Origin: Antennarius striatus
Lineage: Eukaryota; Chordata; Actinopteri; Lophiiformes; Antennariidae
Reading direction: 5' to 3'
Assembly: GCF_040054535.1 (NCBI RefSeq)
Contig: NC_090789.1
Coordinates: 9,621,973 to 9,685,972 of the forward strand
DNA: 64,000 bases
Below the pieces are notes generated by a model. It worked only from the letters and a program-made list of their open reading frames with translations. It was not told the origin of the DNA and ran no database searches. Made by a program: the position numbers and the translations under genes. Positions within the stretch are counted from its first letter, which is position 1. Every line of letters starts with the position of its first letter. Positions 33,101-46,980 of this stretch are shown piece after piece.

Positions 33101-35290
33101 GATTCTAGATCTTCATCGCATATATTAGTTACTCAAAGGTTTCACGTTTATAAATCTGCTATACATTAGATGTTGTAATTCTTGTGCAAAGAGAGATACT
33201 GGGTTTGTTGCTATAAATGATTCAGATTCGAGCTCAGCAGGAATCTTGTGTCGTCAAGAACGTTATATGCTGTAGTCCCATCTGTTTGTATAGAAATATC
33301 AAATGCACGCTCAGAAAATATTGATGGCCCATGTCTGGTAGATTTTTAAAAAAGAAAAAATAAGAATGATGGAATCTTCTCAAACTTAAATGCATTAAAT
33401 ATGCCCTTTATATTTTCTTATAAAGTGCATAGGTTATTTCAGACAATGATATACTACAGAGTGTAAAAGACATATTCTTGCATGCAAAGCAGTGATTTTA
33501 AATGACATAATGTCTCATCTTTTCACCAGGACCAGCTACTCTAAGGAGACCTTTTTATGCAAAAATTTTGCATCCTCCTGCTTCAAGCAAACAAAAGCTC
33601 TGTGCTAGTGTGTGCCAGTATATTTGGTTCCGGACTACCACACTGCCAACAAGTGGAACGGACACAGAAGTGGTCCAACAGCACTTGAGTCCAAATAAAT
33701 TCAGTTTCAAGTGTGATTTAAGAGACCCCTGGAGTCTCTAATACATTCAGAAGGTAGGAGCCCGGATACCTATTTACGTACAAATGCATGCAGAGGCACA
33801 TACCTTAAAGGAAAGATGGATCAACGTATACCCAAGAATACAAGAATACATTCATTACAAAATTGCTGCATGGCTTGGCATAATAAATAGTGATTACACA
33901 GTATGCTTATGCAAATTTACCGGCACCTGATCTTTAAACTTTAATTTACCATGCCTGTAAACAAGCTCACTTTTTAATTTCCTTCATCAAAGGTATAGTT
34001 GATTTTTTATCTGTAGAGAAAAGAGAAAGTTATTCCAGGACAGAATTTCTGAAATTCTTCACTAGACACATTTCCTCGTGAAACTTTTTTCATTTTCTTT
34101 GGCACGCTGCAGGCGACTCCTCCGTCTCGTATGGATGAAACTCCCCAGAGATTAAGCACCAGTATGGACAGGACAGGAAGACCTATTACACTATGTGCTT
34201 CCCATCAATTGATGTGACATATGGGTTGATGAGACCAAACTCACCTCACTGAAGCAATGGTCCTATTTTGATGGAGACAGTCACACATATTATCACTCGC
34301 AAATTGCTAAAATGTTCATGTTCTGGAGGTTTCCATCATGCTGCTCCTCCGATCACTTGTACGGGTGCACAAAGTAGACCATACAAATAGAGCCGCTTTT
34401 ATTGCAAACTTCATTCTGTTCTTATTTGTGTCTGTTTGCAGAAAGAAATTAAACTGACCTATGAAATAACACTGAGGTTCTTTTAATGATGGCAAAGATG
34501 CAAGAATGAGAAACACAAGAGTGGAAAGAAGACAGGAAAAAATGGGATTCTGAGGTCGAGTGGGTGGTTTTGGAAACTAATATGATTGGAAGACAGGAAG
34601 GGCTGTCAAAGAAAAGAGGAGAGGACTAGATGGAGGGGAAATGAGGGAGTGAATAGGCCCTGCGTTAATGCAGCGTGTCAGCCACTTTACTGTTAAACTG
34701 TTACAATCCAGTAGCCTCAATATTGATTTGCTTTAAAAACACCGATTTCGAGATTCAGGACCCAGAATCCCGGACATCTCGTAGTATCCGCTGACATTTT
34801 TCCATTTCATCTCTTCTCTTATTCAGTCTGTGCAATTTGTAGTTGATCTTCTATACTAAAACCAACGTCTACATTATTAGTTAAATGGCTGAGAGCTCCA
34901 TTAGTGGACACAGCTAATACACTTTTATCTAATTTTCCTGTAAAAACCACTGCTGAACACAGTCAGCCTGAGAAATTACTCTTAATGTCGCCGACAAACA
35001 CAGTTTGTATGTCTACAAGTTGAAAGTAAGTCATTTTTATGTTTTCATGGCATCTCTTTGTTACAGTCGTTGGAGGGATATGGTATAGTCCAGTATACAA
35101 TCCATTAGATTTAAGTGGTGATCTGGATCATCATTTGAATTAAAAAAAAAAAAAAAATTAGTTTTGCAAGATTGAAATACTTTCAAGATTTTTGTTTCTA
35201 AATTCAGGAATAAGGAACAAAAAAAATCTCCATAACATGTGGCACAAATTATAGTTTGATCCAGATCTTATAATAATAATATATCTATAA
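30104..35290. other. Intergenic upstream of cck, no recognised gene apart from the SINE
   Basis: Apart from the SINE at 31005-31396 and short homopolymers (G-run near 30451), I see only AT-rich sequence. Any cck distal enhancers would be expected here or further right, but none can be named from sequence. Confidence 0.4.
31005..31396 (-). mobile_element. tRNA-derived SINE
   Basis: On the minus strand it starts with a tRNA-like head: an A-box-like segment at 31384-31367 (ggctcagcggtagagcag) and a B box at 31343-31332 (ggttcaattccc). A body with ccttgagcaaggcgcc follows. It ends in gggattaataaagttctgc with a (TTC)n tail near 31000. Head, body and LINE-like tail make a composite fish SINE. It lacks a paired acceptor stem, so it is not a functional tRNA gene. 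Confidence 0.85.
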
Positions 35291-35357
35291 TTAACCATAA
35301 CAATGACGACAACAACAGCAATAATAATAATATTAATAAAAATAAAATAATGATGAC

Positions 35358-35493
<136 letters not shown>

Positions 35494-36689
35494 GCAATAA
35501 TATTAAAGAGGAGGAAAGATCTACAGTATTTGAAAATGCCTGGTCTGAGGGTCGGCATTATCAGGATCCATTAATGTCATTTCTGTTACTGTTCGCACTA
35601 AAGCGGACTGACAGGACTGATGAGAAGTCCGGTCCCATCACTCGTTGTCATCTTGTGTCCATATTGCTACTGACAATCTAAATGTCTTGTAAATGTTAAT
35701 ATAAAAGAATTTGTCCAGTCACGTCACATGATGTCAAACAGGGACAAATTGAAGAAATCGATTTCTATTGTTGTCATTATTAATAGCAACAAACAAAACT
35801 CTTGTTAGTTGCTCTTGTGTAAAACATGACACCAGTCCTGATATCTAGTGATACTAGTTTAAATAAGTTAATACCAGATGCTTTTTCAAACGGGCTGTGA
35901 CTGCTTTCACTCCACAGGGTACAGGGGATGGAGCTGCTGCACCAGTTGACCAATCTCATCACAAGTTGGACCAAAGAATGTGCAGTGATTGCTATGAGCA
36001 ATATCAGTATCATCATCCCCCCACTATGATTAACGGGACGAGCGGGACATAGGACTGTGATCCATCATTGTCTGTCCATTGTGTTTCTGGAGCACAACCC
36101 AAAAACTGCTCAATATTTCTTCACATCTTGATAGAGATATCACCCATCTACTGGAGTGATTGAAGGTTTTCTCAGTTAACAAGACCTGCAATCAACAGGG
36201 AACACAAGAATAGCTTATTTTTTGTAAGCTATGTCCTTTGATGAACTCGTGTCAAGGGATACCAAGAATGCTTGTCTGGTGATGTGTTGATTTAGTCACT
36301 ACCGTAAAAGTACTGTCTATAAAATCTTTATTAAGATCCCACAGATATTCTTCCCATCCACTTATGATCTCCTGGCCTACACTCATCAATACAAGTGGGA
36401 ATCCTTCTCTGTAGTTTTGTACCACAAACCACCATGAGGAGTAGCTCTCAGTGAAGATTTCTAATCAATATTTCTATGACAGGCAGTTAGAAAAGATGCC
36501 AGCTGATGGGAGCTGAAGTTATGGCTCCAGTTTCCAATACATCCCAATTATGGAGAGACAAGGAGCATGTACCGGCAACTTATTCCCTATGCAGCTAAAG
36601 TGTCACCATAATTCATTTTCTTCTTAGCTGCTTTGTTAAAGCCCAATCAGTCTGCAAGTATGTTATTATTGTGGACATTTGTGTTGGCC

Positions 36690-36890
36690 TAGAATATACA
36701 CTTGAGTGTATGTGTCAGCAGGCCACATTAAGCCTGTGTGAATATTTTGCATCCAATTAAGTTGATGAGGGCTCATTAAATCATGGTGCATTTCTAAACT
36801 TTGTGCAATTAAAAAGATTTTGATGAAGAGATACCAGGAGACACGAAGGAATGAAATCGCTGCAAAAAGAAGAAAACGGTGCAATCACTT
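36690..36890. promoter_or_regulatory. Candidate conserved non-coding element
   Basis: A non-repetitive, AT-rich block packed with homeodomain/POU-like words: ttttgcatccaattaag, ggctcattaaatcatg, tgcaattaaaaag. Such texture is typical of vertebrate developmental enhancers. It lies about 6.7 kb upstream of the cck promoter. This is judgement by appearance only; no alignment was made. Confidence 0.2.
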
Positions 36891-38428
36891 AATATTGTTT
36901 GTGATTAGAGTGATGAAATAAAGTGAAACTTCATTGTAAGTAGAAACAACAGGAGATGTGGGCAAATGATTTGTGCTATTATGCAATTTTTAAAAAAAAA
37001 TAGCGTTCTGAAAGGCTTGATGACAGTTTGCACACGTTAACATTCGTATGAGTGTGTTTTATGTCCAAACATAGGCTGGAAATAGGTATGAGAGACTGGC
37101 AATCATTACTCTCCTCCGGTGTTGGCTTTAATAAAGTCATCTGTGCCTACTTGGTTTCAGTGTTGAATAATAAATGATTGTGTGATATCATGGAATGTAA
37201 GAATGGATATAGGTCCCAACTGTGAGCAAACACTATCATTACACAGGAAAACATATCTGTCACAACTTTATTGCCTCCTTTGCTCAGAAACTACCAGCTT
37301 CAGTGATGAAACCATGTTTTCTCTTTTATTCAAAAACATTAACTCTATTCAGCAAATGCTAATGAATCGGAATCACCATGGCTGCAATCAGATGAAACAT
37401 GTTTTATGTCTTCCACTAATCTGGCCATTGCAAACCGATTATATGCTTTTGATACCCTGAAATTCTCTATTGGTCCATAACATCTGGCAGAACTACATGT
37501 ATAGTAGAGGGTTCAACCTATGACACATAGCAAACTTGAAACTGTGAAGTGTTGCAAATACTTTGAGCTCTGGTTAGATCACCTTTTTAACCATGTACTG
37601 AGCAAACTGTAGGTCTGTTGTTTTTGCATAGAAAAAAACAATTCCTTTTTTTTTTTTTGCTAACTGATATCCTACAATTTACAATCATCTTGATTATGGT
37701 CATACAAACTACATGTTTCTCCCTCCATCTTAAAATCTATTCTTTGTGTATCACAGTGTGTTATAGTTCATCACCGGCAATATAATCCTCATTTACCATT
37801 GCTCCCTATATGCATGTTGTTTAGTTATAAGTATCAATCATCTTCAAACCACAATGTCTAGTCAGATGTTCGAGCAATTTTCACATGACCTGCCGACCTT
37901 GATAGAAATAGGTTAAAAATCCTACACTGCACTTAAATTCCAAGTAAGTGTTTTTCTGAATTGTGATGTTTGAGTGTCCCAGGCCTTAAAAAGAGAGAGA
38001 AAACTGTCATTCTAGACTTAAATTTTATGTAACTGAATATTATGAATGCAAAATAATTTTGTACAGAGATAATAACCTGCGGACCTGAAGACATGACATG
38101 TTTTTATTCAGTGTCTGACGCCCATGCTAATGGAGAAAATAAACTCCTTGTGCAACACTGCTCCTCTCTTCTCTCTTTATAGCACTCTCTTGGCTTGTCA
38201 TCCATTTTTAAACACTTGTTGGACTCTGATGACACCAAGGGATTTAATGATTTTACAAAACACACACAAACACACACTCACCTCTTGTCTCAGCCTCCCA
38301 CAGGGTATATAATTCATTAGGTGTTTGGCAGCCATTGGTTTCTGTGAGAGTTTAGCACTGTGACACAAATTTGGCAATTACCAGAGAAAACATGTCCAAG
38401 TGGACCTCAGGGGCTGTCCAGAGGGGGG

Positions 38429-38431
38429 GGG

Positions 38432-38474
<43 letters not shown>
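38429..38474. repeat. (GA)n microsatellite
   Basis: About 40 bp of GA repeat following a short G-run. From 36900 to 39640 I see no gene. Confidence 0.95.
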
Positions 38475-38476
<2 letters not shown>

Positions 38477-39649
38477 GAAGAAGATTTCAGGTATCAGTGA
38501 TGTCTTTGACTACAGTTGACAAACTCAAGGTGATTGAAAACCATCCATTTGTGTATCTGTGGCACTGAGTGAGTGTCAAGTCTAAAGATCTGGGTTGTGA
38601 TGGGAGCTGGGACACGTCATCCTGTGTAATGTCATCCTGGCTGCATGAGGAAGAGAGTCTCCTTACCTCTGATAGATAATGTCATCCTCTGTGTTTCCCT
38701 CAAGGAAAAGTCTTTCTGCCTTAGGGTCACTGTCACAGCATGACACCAAGAGATTATGTAGTCCTGTGTTTACAGATACTCCAGCAGAAAAAAAAAGATT
38801 GTGCTGACTCCCTTGAAGCCGATCCATTATCTGGAAAAAGAAGAATGATATGTAATTAGTAAGGAGGCCAGGGGGGACAGAGTACTTGAACCTGTGACCT
38901 AGTTTACAGCCCTCATTTGGTGGTGTCATGAGGGAAGCGTGTCTGATGCTTTTGATGCTTTTTGCTTTTGATTTCATCATTCTCAGGAGATGGTCATAAG
39001 AATGCTAATGTTCAAGCTCCAACTTTACTTACAGGTTCATGGTTTTTGTCAATGTTGGTTCAGAGGATTTAGAAAGAAATTGTTAAAGAATTATTGACCA
39101 AAGACTTGCCAACACAAAATCCATAAAAAAAAATTTGTGTGCGTGATCACCAGTAAAACTCCAGCTTCTGATGTGAATCTACTTATATAACAGCTCCTGA
39201 ACAGATACTATAGATCGTGAGGAGAGATTGCTTTAACCAATTATTTGATTTAAGCAGTAATTATACGACAATTTCTCATTCAGTGTTGTTTTAAATTCCT
39301 GCTGCTGTGAGGTCTTTCTCAAGTTTATTTCTGTTTTGAATTAAATATAATGAAAAGCGGGTATTTTCTTTGAGCTTGAGTCGGTGTTATCTTGATTTAA
39401 TTGAAAGAACGTTAAGAAAAACTCCAAGAAAAAGGACAATGCTGCAGTAAGTACAAAACATGAATAAGAAAAGTGAGTCAGGTATTCAACCCCCACCCAT
39501 CCCCACCCACTCTCCCCCATATTTACTACCTGGTACTTTTTGCTTAATGATGATCCACTTGAAGCAGACAGACATCAGACTGACCTGCCATCTCACTGAA
39601 CAGATGTGAACATCTATTACGTTTGTAGCTCAGAGGAAAGGACATTCAT

Positions 39650-39770
39650 TCACTGATCATCAGGACCCGCTTCTTTCACCGTCGAGGGGTTGCTGGAGTC
39701 TGACCTAGCAGACTAGGGACGTGAGGTCAGTAGGGTACACTCCGGGTGTGACGCCAGTGCACTGCGGGGA
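39650..39770 (-). mobile_element. L2/SINE-type 3' end, second copy
   Basis: On the minus strand it contains cagtgcactggcgtcacacc, ggagtgtaccctactgacc and gactccagcaacccctcgac. This is the same phrase order as the plus-strand copy at 13436-13575. It is diverged. Confidence 0.55.
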
Positions 39771-40684
39771 AAAAAACACTTTATTACTTTAATATGAAGT
39801 GTTCAATTCGCAAACGGGTTGCCGATTGCGAAATGTCACATAATTAAATTTCTTTCAGCATCACTCAATATCATGAGCTGCGTGCTATAAAACCTCAATT
39901 CATTGGGTCATCAGTGTTTTACTAATGATAATATATTTCTATACGCTATATGGTCCGTCTAACTAAATTTACCTCATCTTTTAATTTAAATAAATACAAA
40001 TTTCCCACATATTGATGAGGTAGTAGAGGTCTGGTAAAGAGACGCTAAATGAAATCAGAGCTGATATGAACAAATTAGTCACACAGCCAGACAACAGTGA
40101 AATCCAGATAGCTAGTTATAGCAGCACACATTACAGCACTCATTCACACACATGCTGACAGGTACCCACGGCTCACAGCTCACTGCGTATGGCTGTGCCC
40201 AGCCTCAGGTCCCACTGAAATAGTATGCATGGTATGTCTGTGTGCTTCTATGAATCATAATGAATATTTCATATCTGGCATGCCCCGTCTGGATAAGCAG
40301 ATGGTCCCTCTTCTGCCTGTCTCTGGTGCACCTGTACCCCGCTCATACATTAGCATCTAGGAACGTCTCCGTCCTCATGTCTCTCCCTCAGTCCTTTCTC
40401 TTTCTCTGCATGCCCATCATTCAGGAAACGTATAATGACAACGAGTGATCAGCTGCTCATTTGATTGCTAAATTCCACCACATTATGTTGTTGTTGTTGT
40501 TGTTGTTGGTTTTGTTGTCATGATTGTCGTTTTTGTCAATATCAGATTAGCTGTGAATTAAAATGTGGCACTTTGTGTCTTTATAAAATTTGGAAGCTGT
40601 AGTTATAATTTCCTCTAAGGGAGTCACATTTTCACCAGGATTTTCTGTTGTATCATGTTATATGTATTACAGTTCCATACACCA

Positions 40685-40985
40685 GTTTTGTTCACACTGA
40701 AACTTTTTTTTTTTTTTTTTGTGGTGTTGCTCGGTGCTTCAGTGATTTGTCGCCCTGTGGCGTTGTTGCTGTCGCTTGTCACTGTAATTCACTCTTACGC
40801 TTTGACGATGTCATTGAATCTATCTCGGATGTGTTACTCTCTTTGCTCCAGTCTTGTTCCAGCCTGTCTGATATTGTTGCTTTAGCTGCCTGTTGCAGAA
40901 GTTCCACCAGCGTTGTCTGGTCCACCTCTGTCAGATTTGGGTACCCAGCATCCTCCAGATGTGCTCTGATTTGTCAAATGAGCAG
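40685..40985 (-). pseudogene. Retropseudogene-like fragment: open frame followed by a poly(A) tract
   Basis: Read on the minus strand, 40969 to about 40783 is an open frame of about 62 codons. It contains HLEDAGYPNL, TLVELLQQAA and ISDRLEQDWSKES and ends at TGA. About 100 nt further on comes an uninterrupted A17 tract (T17 on plus at 40686-40702). The frame is bounded upstream by a TGA. The amino-acid mix looks protein-like, but I do not recognise the family. A decayed processed pseudogene or retroelement tail would explain it; chance is possible. Confidence 0.25.
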
Positions 40986-43094
40986 TTTTTCCACTCAATC
41001 TCTTGCTTGCGTTAACTTTTTATGTCAACGTGTCACCAGTGACAAAAATAACGGTCCCTCGTATACATACTGTAGCTTAAAGGTTGAAGGAAAATAAGCT
41101 CACTTAGACTGAGCGCAGTGGCCAGTTTAGAAGTTAGACTGTTAGATGTCAGTGGTTGGGCACAGTGCTACCAAGATGGATGATTGTATTCTGAACAAAA
41201 ACTGTCAATCATGTCCTTCACACCTCTCTGACATTCTCAGTCTTAATTTCCTGCTTCCCCTCCCTAGAGCCGTCGTCCACATATCAGCTGGTCACCTCTA
41301 TCTGAAAGGCAACCAACACACCTTCACTGTTAACCGAGCATCCTGCTCTTATATGATTCACTCTGTGTGACTAGTTCCTTCGTGCTGCTGTTATGAGTGC
41401 CCCCCACCCTCAATTTCAGGATTTCATCAGCCTCGTCAGCCTCAGCTCACCACAGGTGTCTGACGCCACGGGGGGGATTTATCTTGGTAGGATAGATGCC
41501 CTTCAACCACAATCTCCCTGAAGAGTGTAAATAGAAGATTTTGATAGACTAATTATCACATATCATCTGCTGCAATGAACAATTTCAAAAATGCAGCTTT
41601 AAAGTTCAGCAGAAGTTTGCCCTCTACTCGGTGCCTTTCTAGTTTTCATCCTTGGATTCCTGATTTATTTATTTATTTCTTTTTTTTGGTGCGTCTTCCT
41701 TGTTTGTTTCCATATTGCAAGAAAAGTGGCTAAACAGTGGGAAACGACTTCTACAGTTCTCTCTCCCACATTCAGATATATTGTTCTGGCTATAAAGAAG
41801 CACTAACAACCTTTTCTCTCTTATTGGGAGGCTGACTAACGAAACCACTTAGCTCTGGCTAAATGATGACTCCATTCCGAGCCTGTGAAATGTTTTAACC
41901 TTTAACTAAATGTCAACTAAATAAGGCAATGTAAAGCCTCCATTTGTGTTTTCCTCCACAGGATGGCTGCTAATAAAGATATATTTTTGTCACTAATATC
42001 CATTCCGCAGGCATCCCATTAGTCGGACATGCAGTCCGCAGGATGCCAAATTTGAAAAAAAGGATAGAAAAAAACGATCTGAATCTACAGAGAATCCCTC
42101 AGAGATTCAGGCGAATGCAAGAGGCAGCAGTAAAGCTTGACAGACCATCTCAGAGGAGCCAAGCCGCCCATCTCCCAGATGGCTCCATCCACAACAGTTG
42201 GAGGCTGTTCGATGCAAACTGACTTGAAGGTTCTGTCACTGTGAGAAATCCTCTTTTAACGAGATGTATGAAGAACGTAGCACAGTTCCATTTGTTAAAG
42301 TCCAGCTAAATCTTTATTCAAGCTCTCTTTTTGGTCATTATTTGTAATTAATTATCATTTTAATTAGCACATTATTCTATGACTTGCATTTACAACTATT
42401 GCATTAAGAGTGAGTAATATTTATTGAACACACACCATTCCTTTGTGATCTGTCACTAATATCATGTCTACAAATTTCGTAATATCTGTGCTTCCTTCAA
42501 GGAACCATTACTGTTGTGATGAACAATATTTCATTCATTATGTAACCTTAGCAATTATTAATCCTATATGTCACTTAACAAGGATTTATATATACCAATT
42601 GTTTTCTAGTATTTCTGAAAATAAATGCAATGAATTTTTGGACAAATGTGAACCTTTGTTGATGTCCGTTTAGATTTTGTCAAATCATATCGGACCTTTA
42701 TTTTTTATTTTTCTGAGCTTACTCCGGCTCAGATTGGATGGGAACCAAAAAAAAACCCACTCTGGTCACGTCAAAGCTTTGAGACAAACAAGAATTCATG
42801 CTCACATTCACACTAGTAAACCCTGTAAAGCTAATTACTGTTTACTAAGAAAGCCTCCAGGACCAGATTTGAATTTGGAAAAACCACTGAGCCACCTCAT
42901 GAGAATCAGTTTTACAATCAATTCCTGCCTGGTTAACACATGAGATCAATAGTTCTTCTAAAATGAAGAGAATTCATCTGACATAGCCTAACATCTTGTG
43001 AAAGACAAGATTGTACGATAAAACTTTCTGAATGGTCCTCTACGTTGCACACAAACAATGGAGAGTTTCATAAACGTACAAAGAAATTCTAATA

Positions 43095-43530
43095 AAGTCA
43101 CAGAAACAAACTTTTGAAAAGGAGAATGTGGAGGAGTGCAGGAGCCTCACAGCCTGGAGTAAAAAGCTGCTTCATCGTCTGCTGCTGCAGCGGCAGATCC
43201 TGCTGTAGGTTTGACCTGTCAGCAGGAGGGTGAGCAGGCTGTGGCTGGAGTGGGTGATTTTCACTATCCTGAGTACTTGCTGATACTTTTGGTATCCACA
43301 GGCACCTCATCTCACACTATTGCAGCTGCTCAGTAGATGGTACCGATGACGTTCCATGCACTGACAGATCCCCTGACGGTTTGAGATGTTTCCAGCCATG
43401 ATGCACTTTATTGATCCTCTCCAAAAGTTTACAAGACGTCTGCCGCTGAATTTTGTCGTCTTCCATTTCCTGAGGGGTGAACAGGACAGGTGACTCACCT
43501 GCTCTTCTTCAGGTCCATTAATAACAAACA
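43095..43530. other. Unclassified, possibly LINE-derived block
   Basis: A less AT-rich block that includes gatgcactttattgatcct and phrases reminiscent of fish LINE untranslated regions. I could not place it in a family. Surroundings from 41400 to 43090 show no gene. Confidence 0.2.
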
Positions 43531-43849
43531 GGAGTGCAAATGTTTGCTGTCAAGAAATTATTATTTTGTGCAAAACTGGGCAGGGTTATAGATTTCATAC
43601 GATGAATCATCTGTTTGCAACCCAGCCTACGGTTGTTGTCTCATCTGCACACGTCACAGGAGACATCTCTCCATGTCTGACGCTGTGGTCACGATACTGT
43701 GTTCTGGTCGTTCAATTAGACTATAAGTGCTTTCAAAAATGCCTACTATATTGGAAAAATGTCTCAGAGGTTTTAGTCATCTGGTTAAAACGCCACTCTG
43801 GACGTAACCATCAACCATCCATGTTGGACACAGAAGGAAATTGAGCATC

Positions 43850-44000
43850 TAAAGCCGAACTCAATCTGGCTATCTGTCTGGGAGCTTTAATTAGAACGAG
43901 GTAATGATAACATCTCTGTCTGGCACAACGTCCATTCCAACAGATTACCTACTTGTTTTCTCCTTCAATCTGTGTCAGAAAGAACTGTCAATAAAACACA
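43850..44000. promoter_or_regulatory. Candidate conserved non-coding element
   Basis: Non-repetitive block with gggagctttaattagaacg and aggtaatgataac, dense in homeodomain TAAT/ATTA cores. Assessment rests on texture only. Confidence 0.15.
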
Positions 44001-46009
44001 GCAATGATTTAGGAATTGCTGTGACCTTTAGGTGATTTTATGTAACATAAGCCAACACCGTCTCATAGTGTGATCTGCTTTAAAATATGGATAAAATATG
44101 ACTGTATTATTAAAAATGTCCAACAAATGATTGTATTCAACTTGGTGAAGATTAAAGATTTATAGTGTATTAACAATTTACAACTTTTATCCTTTAGCTG
44201 GTGCTGCTGATGTGTTTTTTACCGCTGAAGTGAGCCCTCAGAGAAAGAGCCACGGAAAGATTGAAGGCTCTCTGAGTCCTGTCCATAAGTCGTGGTGACA
44301 GGGAGGACAGCAGTAAAGCCTCTTATCTCTATACCTGTCCTGTTCAGCCTGATGGGTGCATCCTTCATCAACCTGTCAAAATATAGCGGTCTAGAGACAA
44401 ATCACAGCAGCAGAGACTTGTGCTTCTGCTGCAGAGGGACCGGGATGATGAATCAGTCCATGTGGAGAGCCAGGTGATTGTCATGCTGCAGTTACATTGT
44501 GAGATTTTGCAGTTAAAGTCTCGGTCCTTTCCCCAATTATTTTCACCATCAAAAGTATCTCTGGCTCTGAAAATGGCTTCATACGTGTAAAAGTCATTAT
44601 GAGAAGGACGTTTATTCTCAGCTTTCCCTGTCACCATATCTTTATTTATGTATGCCTGAAGACCTTTATTATAAAGTCTCTCTGGTCTTCATTAGAGTTT
44701 CCAGTCACAACTTTCATTATATAGAGAGAGAGAACGGGAAAGGGGAATAAAGGAAACGGACTCGCGAGAGAAAAAGACAGAGGTGGGCACAAGGGAAGAT
44801 GGTTGACATGAGAGAAATGAGAGTGGATTTGCATTTCAAATGTTCATTCTCCTCACATCCCTTTCACATTCAGCAGAAGGGTAAAGGAAGAACTGATGGA
44901 TTTAAGTGCATCAAACTATAGGCATATTTATTACTTCAGAAACATTGGTACTTTCAATGAGGATGTGTTAGGAAGTATAATGTCAAAATGTGCACCAACC
45001 CACTGGAATATTATTAAGGATGCAACTTGAGCTGATATTCACAAAGAGATGACATGTGAGTCGACAGTTTAAAAATTGAGAGAGAAATAATAAGTTAAAA
45101 TACATCCAAGGCTCCCCTAGGCATACAGTAACTATATTTTAAAAAATAGTATTTGAAAGCTACAAACCATCTTGTATTCTATTACCATCAGAAACAGAGA
45201 TTTCCTGGAGATGTAAGCTCTAACAGATGGAAACCACTGAAAACCATTCACACATTGATGAATGTCTCTCTCTGACACAGATCTTTCTTTGTGAGGCTTC
45301 TTGTTTGGGTTCTTTAAAGATCAGGAAGGAAACAACACAATATTATACTTTGCCCATTTTTAATGTGCATCGTTTCAATATTTAATGCACCTAGAGGCTT
45401 TACAGATATCAGGGCCCCAGCTGACAGATATTGGTTTAACAAGACTGGAGAAAATTCATTCCATAAAGTTTTGGGTCTCTTTAAAAAATTTTAATTAATT
45501 AGAATTTTATAAAAATTAATCTGACTATTTAGTGTGCCTGAAAACAATATCCACCAGAAGACCGATCATCTTCCAAACCTGTAGAAATTGAAATGTTGTC
45601 ATTTTGGCAAATTTAATTAGATGATAAATGTCAGAGCATTTTGATTAAGGATTTATGAGTTGATATATTAATGGTGTTAGTATTTGTTGGTTAATAAACT
45701 CGTGAAATGATGAAGTGATCTCATTCTAACATGTTGAATTTCAGGTGTTGATGGCATTTGGTGGTGCCAAAAAAAAGGAAGATCTAGTCAGGCAAATAAA
45801 TAAATTATAAACTAGAAAAGTAAAATATGTTGGCTTATTAATGTTATTAAATCAGTGACATCAAAAGGTAGAATTACACAAGCTGTCCTAATATAGGTGG
45901 ATTGATTCTACCTTGCCCTACACAGTGTGAGCATTATACCACTTTGATTTTACTGGTGGGTCTTGGGTCATAAACAATGATCACTTACAAAAGAAAAGCG
46001 CTCATTTAA

Positions 46010-46430
46010 TATTCGGTGCCCGACAAAGTCAAATAAATGTAATTTAGCTGTGTGTGTTAGTCGACTTACAGCACTCTAGGTTCGAATTAAATTGATTTCT
46101 AATCACCTTAATCCAGTTAAACAGAGTAAACAGGTGCATCTATAAAATGATTTTTAGCTCTGAACACCAAGTAATCCCAGCATCGTTTGATTCCACGATG
46201 GTAACTGGTGGTGTGCCGCCTCATCAATCACTGATGTTATGCCAATAGCGCTGTGTTTGCTGTACTCAATTGGTATTGATTAAATCATTATCGTAGCAGG
46301 AGTAACGACGCCATTCCAGTCTCTTATCTTGCTATCAGATGACTTATAAATGTTGTACAAACATCATTCACCTCAATGTGTCATTAATTAGACTTGAAAC
46401 GTGTCCACATGCTGCCTGTAGGTCACTTAT
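46010..46430. promoter_or_regulatory. Candidate conserved non-coding element
   Basis: About 400 bp free of simple repeats, with mixed base composition and repeated homeodomain-like words (gtattgattaaatcattatc, tgtcattaattagactt) plus a GATA word (cttatcttgctatc). It stands out from the AT-rich surroundings. No open reading frame of note crosses it. Confidence 0.2.
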
Positions 46431-46907
46431 ACTGCTCTTCCATGCCAACACCTCAGGATGCATGAAGGTTTGATCATTTTAAAAAGATCTTTACTAAATC
46501 TCTACAAGATTAGAAATGCATTCAAAAAGTGCAAACCTTAACTGAATAATTCCAAGTATTCTCTGTAATCTACATGCCAGACTTCTTTCTTCATCGTATT
46601 GTTTTCCTGGCCAGTGGTCTCTCAAACGCTAAAAATAACATGCATAGATCTAACAGTGTGTCGTGCAATGACTCTTTCAAACATCCATCACATTCCTGTA
46701 CAGTCAATCTGAACTTCTGAATAAGAAGCACTCGTACATGAAACAAACTTTGACACAGACCTCTTTTTCCTCTTCTTCTCTGCTGTCATCAGAGAAGAAG
46801 AGATCCTTATGTTCAAACAGAAAGATCTATGAATGAGTGGGAGGGAAAGTGGAAGACAGACAAGAACACAAGGAGGACAGAAATGAAGGACAGGCGGTCT
46901 TGCAGTT

Positions 46908-46909
<2 letters not shown>

Positions 46910-46965
<56 letters not shown>

Positions 46966-46980
46966 TGTGCATGTGTGTGC
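46910..46980. repeat. (GT)n microsatellite
   Basis: About 70 bp of GT repeat with a GTAT and a GCAT interruption near its right end. Confidence 0.95.

Noticed and set aside
37182..37460. 92-residue plus-strand frame
   Set aside because: Composition and lack of any recognisable motif suggest chance, and no flanking splice pattern was seen.
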